Shown one piece after another: positions 47,462-57,016 of a stretch of DNA of 64,000 nt (within the stretch, counting starts at the first letter, position 1; every line of letters begins with the position of its first letter). Source of the DNA: Desulfosporosinus acididurans. Its GTDB lineage: Bacteria; Bacillota; Desulfitobacteriia; Desulfitobacteriales; Desulfitobacteriaceae. A program made the position numbers and the translations under genes. The stretch is from assembly GCF_001029285.1 (NCBI RefSeq), contig NZ_LDZY01000005.1, positions 124,001 to 188,000 on the forward strand, written 5' to 3'. The notes beneath the pieces were generated by a model, which made no database searches, was not told the origin of the DNA, and worked only from the letters and a program-made list of their open reading frames with translations.

Positions 47462-50400
47462 TTTGTGGAACCTCCCCGGCATTTATTGTTTTTCTTTTCT
47501 TTGAAATACGATGCTTTAAATCGTCCATTAAAGTATAAACTACCGGCAAGACAATGGGCGAAAGGAGCGTAGACATGACCATGCCTCCGATGATTACGAT
47601 AGCCATACTCTTTTTCATTTCGCTTCCTTCACCTATGGAAAGAGCAACAGGCAGCATGGAAACAATCATAGTCGCACTCGTCATAATAATTGGTCTTAGT
47701 CTTGTTGTACCCGATTCAATCAAGGCTTCTTTTAAGCTCAGACCTTTGTGCATTAAGGTATTCGTATAGTCAATTAACAATGTGCCGTTTTTGGAAGACA
47801 GCCCTTCCAGCATAATCAAACCGATAAAAGACATCATATTTAATGTTTGCCCGGTTAAGGCCAGTAAAGGAAGCGCTCCGATAATAGCACAGGGAAGAGA
47901 AACCATTCTGATCGCCGGGGTCAAAAACGATTCATAAAGAACTACTAAGATCATATAGACCAGCGCCAAGGAAGCACCTAAGGCTAAGCCGAGAGAGCTG
48001 AAGGAGTCTGCCATATTCTTCTGGCTTGCGCCATAGCTTATGCTATATCCTGAAGGCAAGGTTACAGAACTAAGTTTTGTTTGAATATCCCGGGTGACCT
48101 CACCAAGAACTCTTCCCTGAAGATTAGCATCAACTGTAACAACATCTTGCTTATCCTCTCTGGACAGAGACGGTTCACTCTCTCCTCTCACAACTGTTGC
48201 GACTTGGCTTAAGGGAATTTGTACTCCTGCCTGATTAGTGATCTTTATGGATTTGATATCATCGACATTTTTTATTTGTCCGTCCATAAATTTAAGTGTA
48301 ATATCATTTTCCGAGTCATTGGACCTGTAGACTCCCACTTTTGTGCCCTGCAAGGCCATCCTGATTGTACTGCCGACATCCGAGGTGGAAATTCCCGCCT
48401 GTGAGGCAGCTAAACTGTCCATCGTTACTCTTAATTCGCTGCTTTTGACATCTGCACTATTACCAACATCTATAACACCGGGAACTGATTTCACGATATT
48501 TTCAACTTGTTTGGACAGAGTCGCAAGGGTAGCCTGATCATCTCCTTTAATGTTGATTGAAATAGGCTTCGATGCTCCGCCTCCGCTCTGTGACTCTTCA
48601 ACATCAAAATCCACTCCGGTCATGCTTTTTCCAAAGCTGCGAACCTCACCGGCAACTTGGCTTTGAGTTTTTTGGCGAGCGTTTTTAGGGACTAAATTAA
48701 CATATATCTGAGCGACCGATTTGTCCGTGTTCGATTGCCCGCTTTGGCCAATCATTGAAAAATAACTCTTAACTTCTTTCGTATTGTGTAAATAGTTTTC
48801 CAGCTGAGCGACCTTGTTGCTGGTCTGCTCCAAAGTCGAACCGGGAGCGAGCTTCATATTGACTGTAAAACTGCTTTGATCGGTAGTCGGTACAAATTCC
48901 GTTTTCAATATTCCCATTGGCACAAGAGCAATACTTAGGATTACGCCTGCAATTCCTAAAATCAGTACTCTTTTTCTATGTCCAAGCGCCCAGACAAGTG
49001 TGTCTCGATACTTCTGGGTGACTTTTCCGAAAATGCTGTCCTTTTTATATTCGGGAGTCACTTGTTTCTTCTCTGTTTTTAATAACCGTGATGAAAGCAT
49101 TGGTGTAATCGTAAAGGATACCAAGAGAGAGAATAAGGTAGCAACAACTATAGTCAAGCCAAATTCTTTGAAATACTGACCAATCATCCCAGACATCATG
49201 GATATAGGGGCAAAGATAACAATATCACATAGACTGATAGCTATGGCAGCCATTCCGACTTCCATTCGGCCATCAATTGCCGCTTGAACCAGCCCTTTAC
49301 CCATCGTCAGATGTCTTTGAATACTTTCAATAACAACGATAGAATCATCAACCAGGGTACCGACAACTAGAGATAGTCCCATTAAAGACATCATATTCAA
49401 TGTAAAATTAAGCTTATACATCATAAAAAAGGTAGCAATCAGAGAGGTTGGTATGGCAACCAAAACTACCAAGGAGGATCTGAAACTGCGGAAAAACGCA
49501 AACAGCACTAAAGCCGTAACGATAATCCCTTCAATAAGGTTGTTTTTTACCTCAGTTAATGAGTCTGTAATAAATGTAGTCGTGTCAAAGGCGATGTCCA
49601 TTTGTATTCCCGCGGGTATGGTCTTTTTAATAGACTCTAATTCTTTTTTAACACTATTAGCCACTTCAACGACATTGGCATCACTTTGTTTGCCCACAAT
49701 GATTGTCATTGTTTTATGGCCATTGAACCGTGCCAATGAAGTCGCTTCCGGTTCTTCAAGACTAATTTGGGCGATGTTGCCCAGACGTACGGTTCCTCCA
49801 TTTGCCGTAGGAACCATCAAATTTTGTGCATCCTCGATATTCTGGAACTGTCCAATAACTCTGACGGATTGATCAACATTATCCTGTTTCAGCTCTCCGC
49901 CAGGAATGTTTATATTTACGGAATTCAACTTATTGATTAAGGTATTAACAGTTATACCATAATACTCCACGGCGGATTTATCCAGTTTAATCATTAATTC
50001 TTTCTTTTCTCCGCCGCTGAGCGTGACATTACCTACCCCAGGAATTTTCTCTATCTTTTGTTTGATAATATCTGATTCGTTATAAAGCTCATCGCTGCCG
50101 ACCTTATCCCCTTTAACAGAAAGCAGCAAGATTGGAATTGCGTTGGTATCCATCTTAAATAAAACAGGTTTATCAGCATTTGCCGGGAGAGTATTTGAGA
50201 TACCGTCAATAGCTTTTTGGACATCCAAATAAGCGGTATTCATGTCAGCAGACATTTTAAAAGTAACTGTGACAGTTCCATATCCCTCTTTAGCCGTGGA
50301 ATTTATTGTGTCTACCCCGCTTATACCTGAGACAGCATCTTCAATCGGCTTGATAATATCCTTCCTGATGTCCTCAGCATTTGCGCCGCTGTAGGTTGTT

Positions 50401-50543
50401 GTTACCGATATAACCGGAATATTCATCGAAGGCAGTAAATTGGCACCCATATTGGTATAACCAATTATCCCTAACGCCACTAATAATACGACGACCATCC
50501 ACATCGCCGCTGGTTTTTTAACCGATATCTCTGTTAAATTCAT
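47451..50543 (-). CDS. RND-family multidrug efflux pump (HAE1/AcrB-like)
   Basis: 1030 aa, ATG 50543 after GGAAGAAAAAA. First membrane helix PAAMWMVVVLLVALGIIGY (about 11-29), porter domains with TYSGANAEDIRKDI and the proton-relay region GLSLVVGTLVDDSIVVIESI (about 390-410, DD pair), a second membrane half after about 520 and GLIMLEGLSSKNGTLLIDYTN near 915. The family moves drugs or lipids out using the proton gradient. No outer-membrane channel gene is in the operon; the host lineage is mostly monoderm. Confidence 0.93.
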   Translation of the reverse strand: MNLTEISVKKPAAMWMVVVLLVALGIIGYTNMGANLLPSMNIPVISVTTTYSGANAEDIRKDIIKPIEDAVSGISGVDTINSTAKEGYGTVTVTFKMSADMNTAYLDVQKAIDGISNTLPANADKPVLFKMDTNAIPILLLSVKGDKVGSDELYNESDIIKQKIEKIPGVGNVTLSGGEKKELMIKLDKSAVEYYGITVNTLINKLNSVNINIPGGELKQDNVDQSVRVIGQFQNIEDAQNLMVPTANGGTVRLGNIAQISLEEPEATSLARFNGHKTMTIIVGKQSDANVVEVANSVKKELESIKKTIPAGIQMDIAFDTTTFITDSLTEVKNNLIEGIIVTALVLFAFFRSFRSSLVVLVAIPTSLIATFFMMYKLNFTLNMMSLMGLSLVVGTLVDDSIVVIESIQRHLTMGKGLVQAAIDGRMEVGMAAIAISLCDIVIFAPISMMSGMIGQYFKEFGLTIVVATLFSLLVSFTITPMLSSRLLKTEKKQVTPEYKKDSIFGKVTQKYRDTLVWALGHRKRVLILGIAGVILSIALVPMGILKTEFVPTTDQSSFTVNMKLAPGSTLEQTSNKVAQLENYLHNTKEVKSYFSMIGQSGQSNTDKSVAQIYVNLVPKNARQKTQSQVAGEVRSFGKSMTGVDFDVEESQSGGGASKPISINIKGDDQATLATLSKQVENIVKSVPGVIDVGNSADVKSSELRVTMDSLAASQAGISTSDVGSTIRMALQGTKVGVYRSNDSENDITLKFMDGQIKNVDDIKSIKITNQAGVQIPLSQVATVVRGESEPSLSREDKQDVVTVDANLQGRVLGEVTRDIQTKLSSVTLPSGYSISYGASQKNMADSFSSLGLALGASLALVYMILVVLYESFLTPAIRMVSLPCAIIGALPLLALTGQTLNMMSFIGLIMLEGLSSKNGTLLIDYTNTLMHKGLSLKEALIESGTTRLRPIIMTSATMIVSMLPVALSIGEGSEMKKSMAIVIIGGMVMSTLLSPIVLPVVYTLMDDLKHRISKKRKTINAGEVPQIEI

Positions 50544-50728
50544 TTTTTTCTTCCTTATTCATTTCAAATTTAGTAACTGACTAGTTTACGCTCTCTTTCA
50601 AAATAGACAAAGAAAATAATCGACGACTAGCTTTAACAGCTAAATTGCCTCTTCATACTTATTTGTTAGAAAGAATGTGATAAATTTCATTTATTCCCTG
50701 AAAATGCTGCCCTATATAAAACTTATAA

Positions 50729-51298
50729 CTACTCAAACCGCTTGTCTAGGTTATCAAAAAACAGAATCATCAGCTGATGAATCAAGTATCTTGTTGCCAC
50801 TTCCTCCTCAGCTTTTCTAAATATCAAAAATAAACCTTCGATAAACGTTGAAGCAATAACATAAAAAATAAAAGGATCTTTAACTTCAATTCCTTTTTCT
50901 TGCAATTCAGGCCATAAACTTTCTCTTAGACTTTTTTCTGCGAACTTAGTTAGCTCTTCCTTGAAACGCGCATACTTTGTCCCTTTGCTTTTATCGACTA
51001 TAATTAATAACTGGATTTTATACTCTTTCATAACTTCCATAATAGAATTAACGATTTCTTCAAACGAACATATCTCTTGCTTATGTACTTCCATCCTCAA
51101 AAAACATTGATATACCGGCTCTACTATTTCATTGAACAGATCTTCCTTGTTTTTAAAATATCTGTAGACATTGCCTATAGCTACTCCGGCATTATTAGCT
51201 ATAGTTCTCATTGACCCATGTAAAAACCCCCTATCTTGAAATTCTTTCATTGCCTCCATAATTATCCTGTTGCGAACTTCATTCTTAAGATATTGCAT
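50729..51298 (-). CDS. TetR-family regulator
   Basis: 189 aa from ATG 51298 (AAGGGGTTC upstream). HTH: RNRIIMEAMKEFQDRGFLHG then SMRTIANNAGVAIGNVYRYF and KNKEDLFNEIVEP (about 8-65). The C-terminal ligand domain is unclassified. Divergently or co-directionally placed upstream of the RND pair, so most likely its local repressor. 50,544-50,728 shows no further gene. Confidence 0.9.
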   Translation of the reverse strand: MQYLKNEVRNRIIMEAMKEFQDRGFLHGSMRTIANNAGVAIGNVYRYFKNKEDLFNEIVEPVYQCFLRMEVHKQEICSFEEIVNSIMEVMKEYKIQLLIIVDKSKGTKYARFKEELTKFAEKSLRESLWPELQEKGIEVKDPFIFYVIASTFIEGLFLIFRKAEEEVATRYLIHQLMILFFDNLDKRFE

Positions 51299-51591
51299 AA
51301 ATGAACCCCTTTTCACTATTCACCGAATTATAGCACATAATTCACAAATAGTAAAAGCCAATATTACTATAATTTGTCTATTCCATTACATAATAATGGA
51401 TTAACTCATTAACATCAATTCCCAAATGGGCCTTTAGTACATTATCACAAATAGTCATGAATGGCAATTAGGATAAACATTCTATCTTTTGCTTAAGTTT
51501 GCCTCCATTAGTTACGTATTATATAATTTAGTTATCAATTTTAATCAGCATTAATCATTTCTAGTGGCAAATAGATTAAGGAGTGTGTCCA

Positions 51592-51780
51592 ATGGCTGAA
51601 TTCAAAGAAATAATGACCTTACGCCAAGTGGCAGAATACCTGCAAATCAGCGAGGTTACCACCTATCGTTTGGTTCAGGAAGACAAAATCCCCGCCTTTA
51701 AAGTTGGACGCAGCTGGCGGGTAAAAAAAGAAGATCTTAACGAATTTATTGAAAAGCAAAAACGTGGAGAAAGGTTCTAA
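51592..51780 (+). CDS. Excisionase-type helix-turn-helix protein
   Basis: 62 aa from ATG 51592 (AAGGAGTGTG upstream). MTLRQVAEYLQISEVTTYRL and DKIPAFKVGRSWRVKKEDLNEF form a winged MerR/Xis-like DNA-binding fold. Such proteins serve as excisionases or as stand-alone regulators. There is no integrase next to it, so a regulatory role is more likely. The 51,299-51,591 region is gene-free. Confidence 0.82.
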   Translation: MAEFKEIMTLRQVAEYLQISEVTTYRLVQEDKIPAFKVGRSWRVKKEDLNEFIEKQKRGERF

Positions 51781-51894
51781 TAATTGGAGCCCTTACCCAT
51801 CTATTATTACCTCATTAGTTATAAATCTTTGCCTTACTTTAGCTTTCTACCTCATACATGGCAATTTATAACGATTAACGCGGGAGTGATATTC

Positions 51895-52278
51895 TTGTTT
51901 GACCACCTCTATAACCTGGTTAAAGCCCATTTAAACCAAAGGCTATTTGACCCTAAAGACCTAGAATTATTAAATCAGATTATGAAAAGACTTATTGGTA
52001 TGACTGTGCATTTATATGTTAACTCAGATTCGCAAGACGATCGCAGTTACGAATTCGTTATGCGCGTGAAGTCTGCCAGCTATGTCGATGGCAAGATAAA
52101 TATTACGGCCACAACCAATACTATAGATTTTCGGGCGGCGGGAATTATCATCACTTCACAACAAGAGCAAATAATGATTACTGCGCCCAGTAGTGAGGAA
52201 GTTGGATCGGTACTTATAATCATAATTACCAGAGAGGAAAACCAGTGGCCTAGGTTGGTCTTGAACTATGCTTTCTAA
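51895..52278 (+). CDS. Hypothetical protein
   Basis: 127 aa from TTG 51895, eight bases after CGGGAG; the frame is open from 51784. Alpha-beta protein with LFDPKDLELLNQIMKRL, a beta-rich RSYEFVMRVKSASYVDGKINI and ITSQQEQIMITAPSS. No family recognised. Follows the HTH gene in the same operon and ends at its own terminator. Confidence 0.55.
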   Translation: MFDHLYNLVKAHLNQRLFDPKDLELLNQIMKRLIGMTVHLYVNSDSQDDRSYEFVMRVKSASYVDGKINITATTNTIDFRAAGIIITSQQEQIMITAPSSEEVGSVLIIIITREENQWPRLVLNYAF

Positions 52279-52298
52279 AAATATCCTGCTTTGAGCAA

Positions 52299-52341
52299 AC
52301 AAAACGCCGATTAGGGATTTCTAACCCTTACGGCGTTTTGT
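52299..52341 (+). terminator. Terminator after the HTH operon
   Basis: ACAAAACGCCG (52299-52309) pairs with CGGCGTTTTGT (52331-52341), with an inner TAGGG/CCCTA pairing. The TTTTGTATT end favours rightward termination. The 52,342-52,494 stretch shows no gene. Confidence 0.8.
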
Positions 52342-52494
52342 ATTAGTTACTGAGCCAATCAAGATAACCTCTAGTTGAGGAAAACATTTACAGGATAGCG
52401 GTGTCAATGTATCAACAATTGGATAACTTCACTTTGACACAAATTTTGCCAATTGTCTTCAAGACATTACTCACTAGATTCTCCCATGAATTTC

Positions 52495-53349
52495 TTAACC
52501 ACTTAAAAGCGTACTCCTACGCATCTTCGAGAGCATTTCTCGAAACTCCCGGATACTTTTGGGATATATTTTCTCATTGGCAAGAAGATGCTCCTCCACC
52601 AGCGCTTCATACACAGCTAACATTATTGGCCGTTTTAAATTCGCTTTCTTTAGGACTTCTTCTTCTTGGAATATTTCCAGTGGCGTTCCGTCCGCAATAA
52701 TCTTTCCTTGACAAAAAACAAGAACTCTTTGTGCCCATCGGTAAGCAAAATCTACGTCATGTGTCGAAATCAAAATTGTTTTCTCTTCCATACTCAATTT
52801 GGATAAAATCTCTTCTAACATCTCCGCATTTAAGGGGTCCAAGGCAGCCGTTGGTTCATCAAAAATAATGATTTCAGACTTCATAGCAATAATGTCAGCA
52901 ATAGTGACCTTTTTCTTTTCCCCACCACTTAGATAGTGAGGCGGACGATCTTCAAAATCCAGAATATTCATATAAGCTAGGGCTTCATCGACCCTTCTAA
53001 TGACTTCCTCTTGCGGAAGTTTTAAGTTCATGGGTCCGAATCCTACTTCTGCTCTAACCGTAGAAGCAATAATCTGATTATCTGCATCCTGAAAAACAAT
53101 GCCAATATTTTTCCTCAGTTCTTTGAGATTCTTTTTATTGATAATAGTGCCCCTATAACGAATTTCCCCACTTTTCGACGTTAGAACACCATTAACATTC
53201 AGGAAAAATGTAGACTTCCCAGCTCCATTCGAACCAATAACTGCAATCTTCTCGCCTTCATTAATATCAATACTGACCCCCTCTAATGCTGCTTGTCCGT
53301 TTCCGTAGACATAATATAAATCTCGGATACTTAAAATTGGTTCTTTCAT
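52495..53349 (-). CDS. cbiO: Cobalt/nickel ABC transporter ATP-binding protein (CbiO)
   Basis: 284 aa, ATG 53349 after GAGGAGAGTCT. Walker A VIGSNGAGKSTFFLNV (about 37-52), signature LSGGEKKKVTIADI (about 140-153), Walker B IIIFDEPTAALDP (about 160-172) and His switch STHDVDFA. The energising subunit for CbiMNQ. An IS-like repeat ends 32 bp beyond the cbiQ gene, between cbiO and cbiQ. Confidence 0.94.
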   Translation of the reverse strand: MKEPILSIRDLYYVYGNGQAALEGVSIDINEGEKIAVIGSNGAGKSTFFLNVNGVLTSKSGEIRYRGTIINKKNLKELRKNIGIVFQDADNQIIASTVRAEVGFGPMNLKLPQEEVIRRVDEALAYMNILDFEDRPPHYLSGGEKKKVTIADIIAMKSEIIIFDEPTAALDPLNAEMLEEILSKLSMEEKTILISTHDVDFAYRWAQRVLVFCQGKIIADGTPLEIFQEEEVLKKANLKRPIMLAVYEALVEEHLLANEKIYPKSIREFREMLSKMRRSTLLSG

Positions 53350-53463
53350 AGACTCTCCTCAAATAATTAAATAGTGACCAGAAACTCTAGATCTCCCTCA
53401 ACAGGGAGTGTTTACGGCTCACCAGTTTTCATCGAATCGTGAGACTCCCAACGAAGCCCCGAC

Positions 53464-53490
53464 GTTCAGCTTTAGCTGAACGAGTTCACT
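53464..53490 (+). mobile_element. IS200/IS605-like right-end remnant 3
   Basis: 27 bp identical to 42741-42767, containing the GTTCAGCTTTAGCTGAAC hairpin and the GAGTTCACT end, preceded by a GACTCCCA hairpin relic (about 53430-53460). It lies between cbiQ and cbiO, 32 bp downstream of the cbiQ stop. Confidence 0.62.
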
Positions 53491-53521
53491 CTTTGATGGA
53501 CGCTTTAGCGGCAAAGAAATC

Positions 53522-54286
53522 TCATTTGGTAAATCCCCAGATCAGAAACAAAACAGAGATAAACATTGCTGCCGATATAAACTGGATCATGGTAATCTTT
53601 TTGTCTTCCTCCAGAAATATCATTTCGCCATCATAACATCGAGCTTCCATCGCATCATAATATCCATTTGCCTTTTTCACAGAAATAACAAGCATATTGC
53701 TGGCAATTCCTCCAAAGGTATGCAAGGATGTCTTGAAATCACAAAACCCTTGTCGTGAGTCTGCAGAATTCTTTATTTTGGAGTAAACATCTAAAATAAT
53801 AAAAATATAACGATAAATCATGTTCATCAGTTCAATTATAAGTTTCGGAATATGTGCTTTCCTCATAACAGAGATAATTTCTGAAGATGGTGTTGATAAC
53901 GTCATCATCTGTAAGGCACTAACTGCAGCAAACACTTTTAAGATCATGAAAATTGCCTCTTCGAGCTTCTCCAGGGAAGTAAAAATATAGAAAAAGCCAA
54001 GATGTAAATTATATTGTCCAATTGGCTTCCAGGCAAAATCAACGGCAATTGTTATAGTTGCTAGGAGAATAAAGGAAATAGGAATCGCCAATACCAAAAG
54101 ATATTCCCGAACTGAAAGGCCTCCTTTTACCACGATCAAATAGGCCATTCCAATGATAACTGCAGCAGATACATAGGGATTATTCAGTCCAATGCACAGA
54201 ATCATCAATAATACAGCAAACGAAACCTTGAACGCGGCATTCCATCCTCTGATTTTCGAAGCGTAGGATATAAGATCAATTTCCAA
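53522..54286 (-). CDS. cbiQ: Cobalt transporter membrane protein CbiQ
   Basis: 254 aa, start TTG 54286, behind GGAGAAAAA. Several membrane helices (VSFAVLLMILCIGL; VAIIGMAYLIVV; FILLATITIAVD) and the family motif SADSRQGFCDFKTSL and ARCYDG near the C-terminus that couples to CbiO. Forms the core of the energy-coupling cobalt uptake complex. Confidence 0.93.
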   Translation of the reverse strand: MEIDLISYASKIRGWNAAFKVSFAVLLMILCIGLNNPYVSAAVIIGMAYLIVVKGGLSVREYLLVLAIPISFILLATITIAVDFAWKPIGQYNLHLGFFYIFTSLEKLEEAIFMILKVFAAVSALQMMTLSTPSSEIISVMRKAHIPKLIIELMNMIYRYIFIILDVYSKIKNSADSRQGFCDFKTSLHTFGGIASNMLVISVKKANGYYDAMEARCYDGEMIFLEEDKKITMIQFISAAMFISVLFLIWGFTK

Positions 54287-54316
54287 TTTTTCTCCATGTT
54301 TCAGAAAAACAACCCC

Positions 54317-54643
54317 CTAACCTAACTTTTTCCCTGTTTCTTTTTCCCATTTACTCCTTTCAACAAATCTGCCGAGGAAGAAGAACACAACTCCCACGCC
54401 GATACCGGTCTGTACACAGAACAATAGACTTTCTACTTCGCCCGGTAATTCTCCGCCAATTAATCGATTCATAACCGGTTCAACCCACGGTTTATAGTCT
54501 GTTCCCGTGATTTCCGCAACGACTTTGCTTCCGGCGTCATCAGAGCCGCCAAACTCTGCTCCTTTTAACATAAACAGAGGAAGAACTGCAATTAATAGTG
54601 CAATCAATGAGAGAATAAAAACTGTTTTTTTCGATTTCGACAT
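54317..54643 (-). CDS. cbiN: Cobalt transport protein CbiN
   Basis: 108 aa, ATG 54643 overlapping the cbiM stop. Two membrane helices (about 7-25 and 76-95) with an outer loop carrying GAEFGGSDDAGS and EVESLLFCVQTG, the CbiN pattern. Small essential subunit of CbiMNQO. Confidence 0.93.
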   Translation of the reverse strand: MSKSKKTVFILSLIALLIAVLPLFMLKGAEFGGSDDAGSKVVAEITGTDYKPWVEPVMNRLIGGELPGEVESLLFCVQTGIGVGVVFFFLGRFVERSKWEKETGKKLG

Positions 54644-55395
54644 TATTTAACGCCTCCATCCATATATCCGATACCTATCAATTCTGATTTTGCATACGTC
54701 TCAAGACCAATCACAATAATAACCGTCAAAATACCCTCAATAATTGCCAACGGCACCTGGGTTGGTGCAAATACACCAAGAAACTTAAGAGCAGAGACAA
54801 CAACACCGCCGTTCGCTGACGGATAGGCAAGTGCCAGCTCAAAACTGGTAATACAATAGGTAAATAAATCTCCAATTGAAGCTGCCAGAAAAATCCCAGC
54901 ATTATTATTGACTTTTAGTTTTTTACACAATATATAAATACCATAGGATAAAATCGGGCCGGCAATTGCCATGGAGAAAGTATTTGCGCCCAGCGTAGTA
55001 AGTCCACCATGCGCCAGTAGAGTTGCTTGAAAAATAAGTACGATAATACCTAAAATGCTTACTGCGAATGGTCCAAATAAAATTGCAGCAAGTCCGGTAC
55101 CTGTCATATGTGAGCAGCTTCCTGTAACCGATGGAATCTTTAAAGAAGATAATACGAAGACGAAGGCACCAGCCATTGCAAGCAGGGTCATGGATTTGCG
55201 ATTCTGTGCTGCTTGTTTCTTGATGGCAAAATATCCTGCTGCCAGAAAGGGCAGACAGATTACTCCCCACGCGATACAGTATTTGGGCGGAAGGTATCCT
55301 TCCATAATATGCATTGCATAAGCTGTCGGAGTTATTCCGAATAACCCTGCAAAGACCGCAAATAGGCTGACTATTTTCTTTTCCCTTAAATTCAT
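54643..55395 (-). CDS. cbiM: Cobalt transport protein CbiM
   Basis: 250 aa, ATG 55395 after GGGGAGGATACAATT. Mature start is AMHIMEGYLPPK (about 27-38), with MHIMEG the metal-site motif of CbiM, after a signal-like first helix (IVSLFAVFAGLFGI). Then GSCSHMTGTGLAAILFGP and helices to the end. Substrate-binding subunit. Expression is set by the upstream cobalamin riboswitch, so cobalt uptake falls when B12 is plentiful. Confidence 0.95.
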   Translation of the reverse strand: MNLREKKIVSLFAVFAGLFGITPTAYAMHIMEGYLPPKYCIAWGVICLPFLAAGYFAIKKQAAQNRKSMTLLAMAGAFVFVLSSLKIPSVTGSCSHMTGTGLAAILFGPFAVSILGIIVLIFQATLLAHGGLTTLGANTFSMAIAGPILSYGIYILCKKLKVNNNAGIFLAASIGDLFTYCITSFELALAYPSANGGVVVSALKFLGVFAPTQVPLAIIEGILTVIIVIGLETYAKSELIGIGYMDGGVK

Positions 55396-55480
55396 AATTG
55401 TATCCTCCCCTAACCCTTAAAAGACCTCTTCCTTATTCTTAATAGACTTCTGCTTGTTCAAATTACCCTGCCAAATAAAA

Positions 55481-55505
55481 AAACCCTTCACCAACAGAAG
55501 GGTTT
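55481..55505 (-). terminator. Cobalamin riboswitch expression-platform terminator
   Basis: On the minus strand AAACCCTTC and GAAGGGTTT pair around a 7-nt loop and are followed by TTTTATTT. Located between the aptamer and cbiM. Confidence 0.85.
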
Positions 55506-55584
55506 AAAGCTCAACCGGTATCAGGTAAAATTACCAAAAACACAGGTATACACCTCCCTAACATCCCGTAGGTAGTTTCAACTT

Positions 55585-55753
55585 CGGAATAAGCAGGTCT
55601 CCTGACTTAAGATCATCATCAACTCACGTCTTCCCGGAGCGATATCCAGTGACATTTGTGAATTGGCTCCCTTTTACAGTGGCGGGCACCGCGTCAGCTT
55701 AAACTGACTTCCCTTTTCAATTCCTTCCCCTCTGGAAGGAATCACTTATTCCA
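55585..55753 (-). ncRNA. Cobalamin (B12) riboswitch
   Basis: Minus-strand aptamer starting with TGGAATAAG (55753) and closing with CTTATTCCG (55593-55585). It contains the B12 box GCCACTGTAA (around 55674-55687), a GGGAAG box, and AGTCAGGAGACCTGC (55607-55593). Ligand binding should favour the downstream terminator and repress cbiMNQO. The 55,754-55,996 stretch shows no further feature. Confidence 0.93.
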
Positions 55754-55996
55754 ATATTTAACTATAATTATTATACCAAGAAGAAAAGAGTTTGTATAGA
55801 GTTTAGTGCCCTACTTCTATAAAGAATGTGCATCACTATCTAGCTCGGCATATAGTACCTGACTTACTGAGTTAATTCCACTTTTTTCTTAGTTCTACCG
55901 CTGGTAACTTTGTTAAGATACCACGGAAACTATACACTGCCTTTCCAAAACTAAGCTCCACTCATTAATATCATTTGAGGTCAAATATTCGATTCC

Positions 55997-57016
55997 TTAC
56001 TGATTGATTTTTACATCCACATTGAACCCTGGCAGTAAAAAACCATCACTATTGTTAAATGAAATATCAACGGAAACATCCGTCTCGCCGTTATTCACAA
56101 CAGCCTTATCTGAAATTCTGATAACTTTTCCTTTAATTGTTTTTGATTTGTCTGCCTGAGGAATTATGTCTACATCTGCACTCATCTTCACACTTTTTAT
56201 GAATTCTTCCGGGATATTTGCTTCGACAATTAAACTGTCTAAATTTAATAGACTTAGGACTTTTTTATCTGGGCTAACTATATCTCCAGGCACATATCCT
56301 ATGTCATAAACGATCCCATGATTGACATCGGATATAATATCACTGCCTTTGATATAGGACTTATTCAGTTTGTCCTTCATTGCAGCCAAATCTGATTTTA
56401 AAATCGCCAGATCTGTTTTCTTGGAATCAACAGTCTGTTGTTTCTCATATTTCAGAGTATCAATTGACGATTTGATATCCTCAACATCGTTTCTCTTCGC
56501 ATCAACTGTTTTTTTAGATTGATCAAGGTCATATTTGGAAATACCTCCTGAATTGAAAAGCGTTTGCTCCGCAGCATATTCCGACTGAACTTGATTATAT
56601 AAATCTTGGGCATTTTTCAAATCGTTAAGGAGCTTTTGCAAATCAGGAGCATTACTAGTGCTCAAATAATCATTTTGAATTTCTTCGATATCATGGCTTT
56701 CGGAACTTATGCTCATTTCCTTGCTTTTAATCTGATCTTCAAACTCTTTCAAATTTAAAGAAACCAACGAATCCTGATTCTTCACCTTTTGCCCCTCTAC
56801 AACATTTATTGTTTTTACAGCCGCAGGAAAATCAACCGTGATATTCTTGATATCCATGGCTTTTACAACGCCAAACCCATCGACTGTTTTCGTTGATTTC
56901 ACAGTTCCGCTATTGACTGTTACGCTTTTGGCCGAATTATTGCTACTACATCCAGAAACTGACATAGTCAAGGCCACGACAAGAGCTAATATTATTCTTC
57001 GTTTGATTGTTGACAC
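55997..57016 (-). CDS. ABC export adaptor lipoprotein (MacA/HlyD-like)
   Basis: 339 aa, frame open from GTG 57016 and overlapping the ATPase stop; the exact start is unclear. Signal peptide with lipobox LTMSVSGCSSN (Cys about residue 23). Then the biotinyl-lipoyl half AVKTINVVEGQKV, a coiled coil (about 105-215) and beta-barrel HGIVYDIGYVPGDIV. Lipoprotein adaptor of a MacB-type exporter. Third gene of the operon by transcription. Confidence 0.85.
   Translation of the reverse strand: MSTIKRRIILALVVALTMSVSGCSSNNSAKSVTVNSGTVKSTKTVDGFGVVKAMDIKNITVDFPAAVKTINVVEGQKVKNQDSLVSLNLKEFEDQIKSKEMSISSESHDIEEIQNDYLSTSNAPDLQKLLNDLKNAQDLYNQVQSEYAAEQTLFNSGGISKYDLDQSKKTVDAKRNDVEDIKSSIDTLKYEKQQTVDSKKTDLAILKSDLAAMKDKLNKSYIKGSDIISDVNHGIVYDIGYVPGDIVSPDKKVLSLLNLDSLIVEANIPEEFIKSVKMSADVDIIPQADKSKTIKGKVIRISDKAVVNNGETDVSVDISFNNSDGFLLPGFNVDVKINQ

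Noticed and set aside
50544-50728. TetR operator palindrome upstream of the RND pump
   Set aside because: The TAGTAACTGACTAGTTTAC stretch shows only weak dyad symmetry, too poor to call.
51592-51780. Excisionase of the serine-recombinase prophage
   Set aside because: It lies 15 kb outside the prophage boundary and no other phage genes are near; more likely a host regulator.
52401-52700. 99-aa plus-strand frame over the cbiO end
   Set aside because: Antisense to the conserved CbiO C-terminus and no good ribosome site.
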